This document shows, in pieces, positions 56,626 through 64,000 of a DNA stretch of 64,000 nt. The number at the start of each line of letters is the position of its first letter. Position 1 is the stretch's first letter. The position numbers were made by a program, and so were the translations under genes. This stretch comes from Kribbella soli (GTDB lineage Bacteria; Actinomycetota; Actinomycetes; Propionibacteriales; Kribbellaceae). The notes under the pieces are model-generated. The model was given only the letters and a program-made list of their open reading frames with translations. It was not told the origin of the DNA and searched no databases. Location: positions 2,232,001-2,296,000 of the forward strand of contig NZ_SJJZ01000001.1 of assembly GCF_004331345.1 (NCBI RefSeq). Direction: 5' to 3'.

Positions 56626-58034
56626 CGGACCCCGTCGCAGTCGTCGGGGTCGACCGGCGTGCTCGGCGACGCCGTACCGGTCGGGGCCGTCGACGCGGGC
56701 GGCGAGGAAACCGGCGGCTTCGAAACGGGCGGCGTCGACACCGGGGGCTTGGAGACCGGCGGCTTGCTCGACGGCACCGGCGTCGACGGTTTGGGAGTCG
56801 TGGTCGGCTTGGCAGCGCACTCGGCAGCGGTGTGCTGCAGCTCGGCCACAATCGAGCGCGCGCCGGGCAGGTTGTCCGCCTGGATGTTGGCCTCGACCTG
56901 CTCCCGGCTGTACGTCGGGAGCTTGTCGACCTGCAGCGTCTGGCGCTCGTACACCTTGGACAGCGACAACCCGGGAAGATCCGCCTCGATGCCCTTGAAG
57001 ATCGCCACGTAGTCGCCGTCGGTGCCGACGTAGTACTGCTTCTGGGTCCAGCTGTACGCGAACCAGCCGCCGCCACCGATCAGGCCGAGAACGACGAGCA
57101 GTACGGCGATCCGCCGCAGCCACGCGAACCGCTTCGGCGGGCGCGGCGCGTACCGCAGCTCCTCCGGGTCGAGCCCGCCGCCGTGACCACCGCCGCCGTG
57201 ACCGTCACCACCGCTGGTGCGGACCACGACCGTCGGCTCGCCGCGCCCGGTGCTGCCCTGCGCGAGCTCCGCGGCGGCACCGACCAGCTGCGGCTGGACG
57301 CCACTCGCGGGCTCGGTCTCGACGACGTCCGCGACGAGGACGGTGACGTTGTCGTTCGAGCCCGCCTCGAGCGCGTGCGTGATCAGGTCGACGACGACCG
57401 AGTCCGGCGTACCGGAGGCCATCGAGGCCGCGATCACCTCGTCGCTCACGTAGTCGGGCAGGCCGTCGCTGCACAGCATCAGCCGGTCGCCGGCCTGGAC
57501 GTCGAGCATCTCCAGGTCCGGGTCGGAGTCCGGGCGGCCGTCGAGGACGCGCAGGATCAGGTTCCGGTGCGGGTGGGTGAAGGCCTCTTCCTGGGAGATC
57601 CGGCCCTCGTCGACCAGCGACTGCACGAAGGTGTGGTCGTGGCTCAGCTGGTACAGCTGCCCGTCCCGCAGCCGGTACGCGCGGGAGTCGCCCAGGTGCG
57701 CCAGACCGAGGCGCTTGCCGTCGAACATCAGCGCGGTGACCGTCGAGCCCATGCCTTCGCGCTCGGGGTCCTCCTCGACCAGCTCGGACAGGCGCTCGTT
57801 GGCCCGGTGCACCGCGCCGGCCAGCGCCTCGATCATGTCTTCGCCGCTGATCTCCGCGGTGTCCAGCCGCCGGATCACCTGGACCGCCGCCGCGCTGGCC
57901 ACCTCACCGGCTGCCGCACCGCCCATCCCGTCGGCGAGCAGCAGCAGGTGTGGACCGGCGTACGCCGAGTCCTCGTTGTTGCGGCGTACTCGTCCGACGT
58001 CGGAGAGTGTGGCGTAGTCGAGCGACAGGGTCAT
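56622..58034 (-). CDS. pstP: PP2C-family Ser/Thr phosphatase PstP
   Basis: A 470-residue phosphatase opposing PknB. The catalytic domain (1-240) has RRNNEDSAYAG, LLADGMGGAAAGE (35-39), LAHLGDSRAY, LCSDGLPDYV and EAGSNDNVTVLVAD, with all metal-binding aspartates. A His/Gly linker (GDGHGGGGHGGG) precedes the membrane helix at 307-329, an extracellular domain and a long P/S/K tail of SKPPVSxPP repeats. The tail is longer than in M. tuberculosis PstP. Confidence 0.96.
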   Translation of the reverse strand: MTLSLDYATLSDVGRVRRNNEDSAYAGPHLLLLADGMGGAAAGEVASAAAVQVIRRLDTAEISGEDMIEALAGAVHRANERLSELVEEDPEREGMGSTVTALMFDGKRLGLAHLGDSRAYRLRDGQLYQLSHDHTFVQSLVDEGRISQEEAFTHPHRNLILRVLDGRPDSDPDLEMLDVQAGDRLMLCSDGLPDYVSDEVIAASMASGTPDSVVVDLITHALEAGSNDNVTVLVADVVETEPASGVQPQLVGAAAELAQGSTGRGEPTVVVRTSGGDGHGGGGHGGGLDPEELRYAPRPPKRFAWLRRIAVLLVVLGLIGGGGWFAYSWTQKQYYVGTDGDYVAIFKGIEADLPGLSLSKVYERQTLQVDKLPTYSREQVEANIQADNLPGARSIVAELQHTAAECAAKPTTTPKPSTPVPSSKPPVSKPPVSTPPVSKPPVSSPPASTAPTGTASPSTPVDPDDCDGVR

Positions 58035-58044
58035 CGAGGCAGGC

Positions 58045-58527
58045 CTACTTCGCGATGTTCAGCGTCGTCCGGCCGATCCGGATCGAACCGCCGATCTCGG
58101 CCGGGACCGGGCGGGTGACCCGCTGGCCGTCAAGGTACGTGCCGTTGGTGGAGCCGAGGTCCTCGACCCACCATTGGCCTTCGGACTGGAACACCCGAGC
58201 GTGCCGGGTGGAGGAGTAGTCGTCGTCGAGCCGGATCTGGCAGTCCGACCCGCGGCCGATGATCACCGGCTCGTCGCCCAGCGACGCACCGACCCCGGCC
58301 TGCGGGCCGTCCGCGATCGTCACCGATCCGGGCAGCCCCTTGCGCTTCTTGATCGGCTTCGCGGGCTTCGGCGTACGGGAGTTCTGCGGGACGGCGGCAG
58401 CCGCGGCCCGGCTGTCCACCTTCGCGCCGAACAGGTCGGACCTGATCACGGACAGCACCGCGAGGACGAACATCCACAACAGGGCCAGGAACCCCAGTTT
58501 GATCAGGGTCAGGGTCAGTTCCGACAT
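58045..58527 (-). CDS. fhaB: FHA-domain protein FhaB
   Basis: A 160-residue protein with an N-terminal helix (LIKLGFLALLWMFVLAVLSV) and a C-terminal FHA domain: GRGSD (91-95), SSTRH (105-109) and GSTNG (125-129) are the phosphothreonine-binding residues. Homologue of M. tuberculosis FhaB/FipA (Rv0019c), which links PknA/B signals to division proteins. Ten bases upstream of pstP's start in the same operon. Confidence 0.95.
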   Translation of the reverse strand: MSELTLTLIKLGFLALLWMFVLAVLSVIRSDLFGAKVDSRAAAAAVPQNSRTPKPAKPIKKRKGLPGSVTIADGPQAGVGASLGDEPVIIGRGSDCQIRLDDDYSSTRHARVFQSEGQWWVEDLGSTNGTYLDGQRVTRPVPAEIGGSIRIGRTTLNIAK

Positions 58528-58537
58528 GGACGGTCAG

Positions 58538-59380
58538 TCACCACCCGCTGCTCGGCGGCTGGGCCATCGGCTCGTCCGCGAGACGCAGCGTCATGGTCGT
58601 GTTGCCGATCCGGACCGTCGAGCCGTCCACCAGCTCGGCCTCGGTGGTCCGACGGCCGTTCACCAGCGTGCCGTTGGTGGAGCCGAGGTCGACCATGACG
58701 ACCCGGATACCGCCCGGGCCCTCCGGCATCAGGCGGATCTCGGCGTGCCGCCGGGAGACACCAGGGTCGTTGATCTGGATGTCCGCGTCGGTGCCGCGGC
58801 CGAGCACCACGCCGGGCGGGTTCACCGGGCGGCGGCGGCCGTTCACCTCGAGCATCACCTGCGGGTGCCCGCGGCGCGGCGCCTGTTGCGGCGGCGGAGG
58901 CTGCTGGAACTGCTGCGGTGGCGGCGGCGGGGTCTGCACGACCGGCTCGTTCGGCGGCACGTAGGGCTCCTGCTGGTAGGGCTGGGGCTCGGCGGGGCGC
59001 CGCTGGGGCGTCCCGACCGTGGCGCTGACCACCCGGAACTTACCGGTCGGCAGCTCATCCTGCTGGACCAGCTCGATGTCGATCGGCCCGGAGAACGTGT
59101 ACCGCTGGATGTCGGCGTGGTCCCGCAGCTCGTTGGCGAGCTCGTGGTTCAGGGTCCGGCCGTACGCGTTCAGCCGCTCGAAGTCGTCCGGACCCAGCTC
59201 GATGGTGAAGTGGTTCGGCACCAGCCGGCGGTCCCGGGACAGGATCCGCGCGGTGTTGTCGATCTCACGCTTGAGGGCGGCGGCCAGTTCGATCGGCTCG
59301 ACGTCACCCTTGAAAGCGCGCGCGAAGACACCGCTCACAATGCCTTCCAGGCGTCGCTCGAAGCGCTGTAGCGGTCGCAC
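58538..59380 (-). CDS. fhaA: FHA-domain protein FhaA (DUF3662-FHA)
   Basis: A 280-residue protein with the DUF3662 domain (1-125; RRLEGIVSGVFARAFKGDVE and IELAAALKREIDNTARIL), a short Q/P-rich linker (QQFQQPPPPQQ) and an FHA domain (GRGTDADIQINDPGVSRRHA; DLGSTNGTLVNG). It is shorter than M. tuberculosis FhaA (527 aa) because the linker is short, as in streptomycetes. FhaA binds phosphorylated MviN/MurJ and regulates wall synthesis. First gene of the fhaA-fhaB-pstP-rodA-pbpA operon; GTG start with GGAGGAGG. Confidence 0.95.
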   Translation of the reverse strand: MRPLQRFERRLEGIVSGVFARAFKGDVEPIELAAALKREIDNTARILSRDRRLVPNHFTIELGPDDFERLNAYGRTLNHELANELRDHADIQRYTFSGPIDIELVQQDELPTGKFRVVSATVGTPQRRPAEPQPYQQEPYVPPNEPVVQTPPPPPQQFQQPPPPQQAPRRGHPQVMLEVNGRRRPVNPPGVVLGRGTDADIQINDPGVSRRHAEIRLMPEGPGGIRVVMVDLGSTNGTLVNGRRTTEAELVDGSTVRIGNTTMTLRLADEPMAQPPSSGW

Positions 59381-59549
59381 GCCTCCTCCTCCACGGTCGG
59401 TACGCCATCAGATGTCCACCGGTCAGGCGGACACACCGGGTACGACGATCGATCGTATCGGGAGGTTCGACCTAACCCGCAATGTGAAGCACCGGCAGAA
59501 CCCGTGCTACTGTTCCTTCTCGTCGCCAAGAGATGTATCAGGCGGCTGC

Positions 59550-59633
59550 GCGCGGGTGGCGGAATAGGCAGACGCGCACGGTTCAGGTCCGTGTGCCCGA
59601 AAGGGCGTGGGGGTTCAACTCCCCCCTCGCGCA
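59550..59633 (+). tRNA. tRNA-Leu (anticodon CAG)
   Basis: An 84-base class-II tRNA. Acceptor GCGCGGG (59550-59556) pairs with CTCGCGC (59626-59632). The anticodon loop TTCAGGT is closed by CACGG/CCGTG, giving CAG. A long variable arm (TGCCCGAAAGGGCG) and the T-arm GGGGGTTCAACTCCCCC are complete. The terminal CCA is not encoded. A tRNA-Leu follows fhaA in other actinobacteria too. Confidence 0.96.
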
Positions 59634-59638
59634 CAACG

Positions 59639-59667
59639 AAGTCCCGGTCGAGTCGACCGGGACTTTT
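59639..59667 (+). terminator. Intrinsic terminator of the tRNA-Leu gene
   Basis: AAGTCCCGGTCGA and its complement TCGACCGGGACTT form a 13-bp stem followed by TT (TTTT in total with the stem end), six bases after the tRNA. Confidence 0.9.
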
Positions 59668-59804
59668 GCGTTGCCTGGGCAACTTTCGTCCTTTCGGAGG
59701 AAGCTGCCCGGGTCTGCGGACAACCGCTGGGGCCGGTGAACAGGGTATTGCTGGCGCTCAGTCCCCAGTGGTTGTTCCCAGACTCCGACCATGAATCTGT
59801 GCGA

Positions 59805-59822
59805 TGTACGTTATTCTGTACA
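59805..59822 (+). promoter_or_regulatory. YefM-type operator and leaderless promoter
   Basis: TGTACG (59805-59810) and TGTACA (59817-59822) are 12 bp apart and flank the minus-10-like TATTCT (59812-59817). TGTACA is the core recognised by E. coli YefM. The minus-10 ends seven bases before GTG 59825, so a leaderless, autorepressed transcript is likely. Confidence 0.6.
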
Positions 59823-59824
59823 GC

Positions 59825-60118
59825 GTGAAGACGATGAGTTTTACCGATACGCGCGCGAACCTGGCTGCTGCCCTCGACGCGGTCGAGAATGACGCGGAGG
59901 AATTGGTGATCACCCGCGCCGGGCATGAGCCTGTCGTCGTTGTCACGCTGGCGGAGTACGAGTCACTGAAGGAGACCGACTACCTGATGCGGTCGCCGGC
60001 CAACGCGAGGCGGTTGCGCGAGGCGATCGAGCAGGACAGGGCGGGCGACGGCACCATACGAGAATTGGCCGACCCCGACTCCGCCGATGACCAAGGCACG
60101 GCGGGTGGCGCTGCATGA
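59825..60118 (+). CDS. yefM: Antitoxin, Phd/YefM family
   Basis: A 97-residue antitoxin. The N-terminus (KTMSFTDTRANLAAALDAVE) is the DNA-binding YefM fold; ELVITRAGHEPVVVVTLAEY is the conserved beta part and the acidic C-terminus wraps the toxin. GTG 59825 gives the standard family N-terminus; ATG 59834 is an alternative. The stop overlaps the toxin start (ATGA). Confidence 0.92.
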   Translation: MKTMSFTDTRANLAAALDAVENDAEELVITRAGHEPVVVVTLAEYESLKETDYLMRSPANARRLREAIEQDRAGDGTIRELADPDSADDQGTAGGAA

Positions 60119-60375
60119 AGGTCGTCTTCCTCGACCGCGGTTGGGAGGACTACCTGTGGTGGCAGGCCAACGATCGCAAGCTCCTCAAGCGGATCAACCA
60201 GTTGATCGAGGACATCGATCGCAATGGCCACGACGGCATCGGTAAGCCGGAGCCGCTACGGCACGAGTTCGCCGGCTACTGGTCGAGGCGCATCAACTCG
60301 GAGCACCGGCTCGTCTACCGGATCGCCGACGACGGAATCCACATCATCGCGTGCCACTACCACTACGGCCCCTGA
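60115..60375 (+). CDS. yoeB: mRNA-interferase toxin, Txe/YoeB family
   Basis: An 86-residue RelE-superfamily toxin that cleaves mRNA in the ribosome. Residues correspond one-to-one with E. coli YoeB: Glu46 (KPEPL), Arg65 (EHRLVYR), His83 and Tyr84 (HYHYGP). GWEDYLWWQANDRKLLKRIN is the conserved N-terminal helix. Translation is coupled to the antitoxin by the ATGA overlap. All catalytic residues are present, so the toxin should be active. Confidence 0.95.
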   Translation: MKVVFLDRGWEDYLWWQANDRKLLKRINQLIEDIDRNGHDGIGKPEPLRHEFAGYWSRRINSEHRLVYRIADDGIHIIACHYHYGP

Positions 60376-60473
60376 CAGGTACTCATCTCGGACGGCTCAG
60401 TCCGGGAGGTGATCGTCTGGGTCCACCGTCAGGGTGACGCGGACGGGCTGGGCCCGGTGGCAGAGTTTTGCGC

Positions 60474-61229
60474 ATGGAGCAAGCGTTGGAGCTCGACGGG
60501 CTGACCAAGGTCTTCGGTGATGAGCGGGCAGTGGACGATCTCAGCCTGCAGGTGCCGGCTGGGTCGTTCTTCGGGGTGCTGGGGCCGAACGGGGCCGGGA
60601 AGACGACCTCCTTATCGATGGCGGTCGGGCTGTTGCGGCCGGACGGCGGTACGGCGCGGATCTTCGGGGTGGATGTCTGGCGGGAGCCGACTCGGGCGAA
60701 GGCGCTGGTCGGAGTGCTGCCGGACGGGCTCGGGATGCCCGAGCGGCTCACCGGGCGCGAGGTGCTGACTTACCTCGGTCTGTTGCGCGGACTGCCCGAG
60801 GACGAGGTCGCGCGGCGGGCTGCCGAGTTGCTGGAGGTGCTCGAGCTCGACCACGAGGACGACAAGCAGGTGATCGGCTATTCGACCGGGATGCGGAAGA
60901 AGCTCGGGCTCGCTGTCGCGCTGCTGCACGCGCCGCGGTTGCTGGTGCTGGACGAGCCGTTCGAGGCCGTCGACCCGGTGTCGGCGGCGACCATCCGGAC
61001 CATCCTGCACCGGTTCATCGCCGGCGGCGGGTCGGTGGTGATGTCGAGCCACGTGATGGCGCTGGTCGAGCAGCTGTGTGATCGCGTCGCGGTGGTCGCG
61101 GGCGGGAAGGTCGTTGCCGCGGGCACCGTTGCGGAGGTGCAGGCCGGCGGCAGCCTGGAGGACGCGTTCGTGTCGCTGGTCGGTGCGTCGACCCGCGGCG
61201 CGGAGGGACTGACGTGGCTCTCGCACTGA
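60474..61229 (+). CDS. ABC transporter ATP-binding protein
   Basis: A 251-residue ATPase: Walker A GVLGPNGAGKTTSLSMA, a Q-loop region VGVLPDGLGMPERLTG, signature IGYSTGMRKKLGLAVAL (STGM instead of SGGQ), Walker B LLVLDEPFEAVDPVS and the His of VVMSSHVMALVEQL. It overlaps the permease gene by 16 bases. No DrrA-type C-terminal domain. Probably an exporter of unknown substrate. Confidence 0.9.
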   Translation: MEQALELDGLTKVFGDERAVDDLSLQVPAGSFFGVLGPNGAGKTTSLSMAVGLLRPDGGTARIFGVDVWREPTRAKALVGVLPDGLGMPERLTGREVLTYLGLLRGLPEDEVARRAAELLEVLELDHEDDKQVIGYSTGMRKKLGLAVALLHAPRLLVLDEPFEAVDPVSAATIRTILHRFIAGGGSVVMSSHVMALVEQLCDRVAVVAGGKVVAAGTVAEVQAGGSLEDAFVSLVGASTRGAEGLTWLSH

Positions 61230-63049
61230 CGTACGGAACGTCGCGCACGCTGGTCCGGATGCGGTTGGTCGCGTTCCGGCATGCGCTCGAGGACCAGTTG
61301 CGGCGGTCGTGGATCGTCACGGGTGGGTTCGTCGGCCTGGCGCTCGCGGGCGGCACGCTCTGGGTCGCGGCGCGGGGCGATCAGGACGTACTGGTCGTCG
61401 TACTCGCGGTCTGGATGCTTGGCTGGGTGGTCGGGCCGCTGTTCGCGGGCGGTGGCGACGAGACGTTGAAGCCCGAGTACTTCACGATGATGCCGCTGCC
61501 GCCGCGCACACTCTCTACCGGTCTGCTGGTGGCTGCGCTGGCCGGTGTGGCACCTGTCATCAGCCTGATCGCATTGCTCAGCCTGGTCGTTGTGAGCGGG
61601 GGCGTCGCCGCGGCGCTGGTTGCGGTGCCTGCACTGTTGCTGCAGCTGCTCTGCTTCGTCCTCGCGTCCCGGCTCGCTGTCGCGGTGTACGGCGTACTGC
61701 TGCAGGTGCGGTCCGGTGCGGTGATCGCAGCGCTGGTCAACGCGTTCATCCTGGCGTTCACCGCGCAGGGCTGGGCGTTGATCGTCGCGTTCGTGTCGAC
61801 GGACGTACAGGGCACTGTCGGCAAGGCGGCGCGCATTGCCCCGTCCGGCTGGGGTCTGGTGGCTGTAGACGCGGCTGGACGTGGCGACTGGCTCGAAGTG
61901 CTTGCTGCGCTGGCAGGGCTCGTGGTGCTTGCCGGACTGATGCTCCTCGCGTGGTCAGCCCTGCTGGTACGACGTACGACTGTCACTCGTGCCGGCCGGA
62001 CGCCGAGGCGACTGCTGACGGCGAGAACACCTGAGGGTGCTGCGGCGGCCAAGGAGCTCCGGTCGTGGACACGCGACCTGCTCTACGGCCACCGAGCTGT
62101 GTTCGCCGTCGCCTACGGGCTGTTCTTCTGCATGATGCCGTTGGCGATCGGGATGAAGTCGATGCTGCCGTGGGCCGGTCCGGCTGCTGTGGTGATGGCT
62201 GGGTCGATGGCCGCCAACCTGTACGGCGCGGACGGTACGGCGTTCTGGACCACGCTGATGACGCCCGGCTCGAGCCGGGCGGACGTGCGGGCGCGGCAGC
62301 GGGCGTTCCTGCTGGTCTTCGGTCCGTCGACGCTGCTGATCACCCTGCTGCTCACCTGGTGGTCCGGCGACACCGGGGCCTGGCCACTGGTGCTGAGCGT
62401 GCTGCCTGCGCTGCTCGGTGGCGCAGCGGGCCTGGTGGTGGCGTGCTCGGTGTACGCCGCCGTACCGACGACCGATGCGCACAAGCGGTCCGGCAACCCG
62501 CTCAACTCGGGTGAGAACGAGGGCGAGACGATGGGCATCGTCTACGTGATGCTCGTGCTGGTCGCGACCACCTGTGCCCCGGCGCTGGTCATGGCGCTCT
62601 ACACCGGCTGGTGGGGCGTGCCGGTCGGCGTCCTGTCCGGCGTACTCGCCTGGTGGTACTTCGGTCGCGTGGCGGCTCGCCGTCTCGACGCACGGGGTCC
62701 TGAGCTCCTCACGTTGCTCAGGCATGGCCGATCGCCCGCGGAGCAGGCCAAGAAGACCGCGGGGTTGGATGCGCTTCCCAAGTGGCGGCGTACGCTGGCC
62801 GGCTTCTGCCTCGGGTTCGCGGCGATCCCGTTGTTCCCGCAGGCCGTCGTACCGGCGGTCTTCAAGCTCACCGGCAATCACGACACCAAGTCATGGTTCC
62901 TGGCCCTCTACCAGGACGGCCCGTGGCAGTGGGTCGTGATCGTGCTGATGGCCGCGCTCGGGTTGTCGATGTATGCCTTCGGCGGGCTTACCTACTACCG
63001 CGCGAAGAAGCGCGCTCCGGACGGGTCGGTCGCGGTAGTCGCAGGGTAG
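61214..63049 (+). CDS. Large ABC transporter permease
   Basis: A 611-residue membrane protein starting at GTG 61214 (GGAGGGA upstream). Roughly a dozen hydrophobic helices are arranged in two blocks (about 35-250 and 300-600), joined by a cytoplasmic part (RTTVTRAGRTPRRLLTARTP). GLTYYRAKKRAPDGSVAV ends the chain. It resembles the long single-chain permeases of actinobacterial ABC exporters; substrate unknown. Its 3' 62 bases are overlapped by a small convergent gene. Confidence 0.85.
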   Translation: MALALTYGTSRTLVRMRLVAFRHALEDQLRRSWIVTGGFVGLALAGGTLWVAARGDQDVLVVVLAVWMLGWVVGPLFAGGGDETLKPEYFTMMPLPPRTLSTGLLVAALAGVAPVISLIALLSLVVVSGGVAAALVAVPALLLQLLCFVLASRLAVAVYGVLLQVRSGAVIAALVNAFILAFTAQGWALIVAFVSTDVQGTVGKAARIAPSGWGLVAVDAAGRGDWLEVLAALAGLVVLAGLMLLAWSALLVRRTTVTRAGRTPRRLLTARTPEGAAAAKELRSWTRDLLYGHRAVFAVAYGLFFCMMPLAIGMKSMLPWAGPAAVVMAGSMAANLYGADGTAFWTTLMTPGSSRADVRARQRAFLLVFGPSTLLITLLLTWWSGDTGAWPLVLSVLPALLGGAAGLVVACSVYAAVPTTDAHKRSGNPLNSGENEGETMGIVYVMLVLVATTCAPALVMALYTGWWGVPVGVLSGVLAWWYFGRVAARRLDARGPELLTLLRHGRSPAEQAKKTAGLDALPKWRRTLAGFCLGFAAIPLFPQAVVPAVFKLTGNHDTKSWFLALYQDGPWQWVVIVLMAALGLSMYAFGGLTYYRAKKRAPDGSVAVVAG

Positions 63050-63176
63050 GCGCGCCGCGATGCCTCGCGGCCCGAGCGTTGGGCGCGACGGTGCGGTGGT
63101 TGCGCAGCATCCAGATCGCCACGGCGGCCGCGGCGATCAGGCCGGCGATGCCGGCGTAGTCGGTCAAGCTCATCAT
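62988..63176 (-). CDS. Small membrane protein, hypothetical
   Basis: A 62-residue peptide from ATG 63176 (MMSLTDYAGIAGLIAAAAVA), with AGAAGAG-like sequence (GAAGAG) upstream. One membrane helix (YAGIAGLIAAAAVAIWML) is followed by a basic tail (RNHRTVAPNARAARHR and so on). The tail is coded opposite the permease's last codons, so part of it may only be shadow sequence. Confidence 0.45.
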   Translation of the reverse strand: MMSLTDYAGIAGLIAAAAVAIWMLRNHRTVAPNARAARHRGAPTLRLPRPTRPERASSRGSR

Positions 63177-63360
63177 GGGGTCTCTTCTCCAGGGCGGTGG
63201 TACTGGGCGGCTGGCGAGTTCCGCGGGCTTCTGACCGGAAAGTGACGGGCACTCAGCAGTGGCGTGATGGCCGGACGGTGTCATGGCTCATCAGTGCCAA
63301 TAGGAAAGCGCTCGCTTCCCGATCGAAAACCCTGGTTAGGTGGTGCCCGGAGGTGGGGTG

Positions 63361-64000
63361 GATGCAGGAAGGCTCGTTGCTCGACGCGCGCGAGGAGCAG
63401 ACCTACCGGCTGCTGGTCGGCCTGTCCGCCGCGCGGGCCGCCGAGCTCGCCGAGGTGGCCGAACTGCCGCAGCCGGAAGCCGACGAAGTGCTGCAGCGGT
63501 TGCAGGCCAAGGGCCTGGTGACGGCGCAGCCGGCCGACGATCCGGTGTTCCGGCCGTTGCCGCCGGACGTCGCCTTCGGTACGACGCTGCTCCGCCGCCA
63601 GGAGTCCCTCGAGGCGGCCCGCAAGACGGTGAGCGCGCTCAGCGAGGAGTTCCGGGCCAGTGTGAGCCGGCGCGACGCGCACCACCTGGTCGAGGTGATC
63701 GTCGGCGCCACCACGCTCCGCGAACGGCTGCGCGATCTGCAGAACTCGGCCCGCGAGGAGATCCTCTGGTTCTGCCGCGCGAACCCGCTGGCGATGCAGG
63801 GCGCCGAGAACACCGAGGAGTACGGCGCTTTGTCCCGCGGCGTCCGGTACCGCGCGATCTACGAGCGCGCACTGATCGAGACACCCGGTGAGCTGGACTC
63901 GATCGCCGAAGGCGTCAGTTGGGGCGAGGAGGCGCGGGTAGTGCCGACGCTGCCGGTCCGGATCGCGATCGTGGACCGGTCGACGGCCATCTGCCCACTG
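63361..64000 (+). CDS. TrmB/LuxR-type transcriptional regulator (3' end outside window)
   Basis: An open frame of 213 codons from ATG 63361 (GGAGG upstream) runs off the right edge. It begins MQEGSLLDAREEQTYRLLVG and has a TrmB-like winged HTH (LSAARAAELAEVAELPQPEA, then DEVLQRLQAKGLVTAQP). A helical region (AFGTTLLRRQESLEAARKTV) follows, and a PLD-like segment ends in PVRIAIVDRSTAICPL. Actinobacterial relatives carry a C-terminal LuxR HTH that would lie beyond the window. Confidence 0.85.

Noticed and set aside
63302..63320. GGAAAGCGCTCGCTTCC as a LacI-type operator before the TrmB-type gene
   Set aside because: Symmetry is broken by an extra base and no LacI gene or sugar gene is nearby; too weak to list as a site.

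Overview
The window is GC-rich, densely coded actinobacterial chromosome. Many genes start at GTG, and stop/start overlaps (ATGA, TAATG, TGATG) are common. The right part carries the conserved cell-division and phosphorylation block of Actinomycetota: crgA, a DUF881 gene, trpG/pabA, pknB, pbpA, rodA, pstP, fhaB, fhaA and a tRNA-Leu. In mycobacteria and streptomycetes this block lies near the replication origin. Overall gene content fits Kribbella or a close relative in Propionibacteriales; that genus call is inference from content, not from a search.

Layout. 1-4650: a partial ECF42-type sigma factor coupled to a DGPF/YCII protein with a recognisable sigma-dependent promoter, a second YCII protein, and a set of small housekeeping-type enzymes (two DinB/DUF664 proteins, two Nudix hydrolases, a MazG-like protein, an esterase). 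4832-8559: a secreted PE-PPE/cutinase-like hydrolase, an LLM flavin oxidoreductase, a PaiB-like protein, a degenerate SDR behind a MerR-type promoter, and a DUF1445 protein. 8556-10805: a membrane protein plus a NarL-type two-component system. 11085-15127: VanZ-like, pentapeptide-repeat, epimerase, PP2C-like and DUF4328 proteins. 15332-19159: glpD, a TetR regulator and an alkyl-DHAP-synthase-like flavoprotein, bordered by a 165-bp inverted repeat. 19227-20947: an SDR and a divergent QueA-like protein in a coupled operon behind a second MerR/SoxR-type promoter.

21289-24962: an ECF sigma factor coupled to a membrane-anchored BNR-repeat protein, a GNAT enzyme, a rhomboid protease and the cyclophilin ppiA. 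In related genomes ppiA sits only a few genes from crgA; here about 25 kb separates them. That interval holds an apolipoprotein-like helical membrane protein, ogt, two more DUF4328 proteins (one with a 450-residue low-complexity tail), a TetR/flavin-monooxygenase pair with a symmetric divergent promoter, an arabinan-utilisation cluster (LacI, GH51, two GH43), two tandem-duplicated secreted proteins of unknown function, a MocR regulator, an ECF41 sigma factor with its oxidoreductase partner, and an EXLDI/DrrAB-type transporter operon. The EXLDI protein has a ribbon-helix-helix-like N-terminus and lies behind five operator-like hexamers at exact 12-bp spacing. An uncharacterised dimeric-barrel protein, a PQ-loop protein and an Lrp regulator close this interval.

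49983-59380 is the crgA-fhaA block. In it PknB (three PASTA domains), the phosphatase PstP and two FHA proteins are expected to control PbpA/RodA-driven peptidoglycan synthesis. 59550-64000: tRNA-Leu(CAG), a YefM/YoeB toxin-antitoxin pair with all YoeB catalytic residues, an ABC exporter with a large permease, a small membrane protein, and the start of a TrmB-type regulator cut by the right edge. Several intergenic regions contain palindromes, tandem repeats and DnaA-box-like motifs that the genes do not explain.
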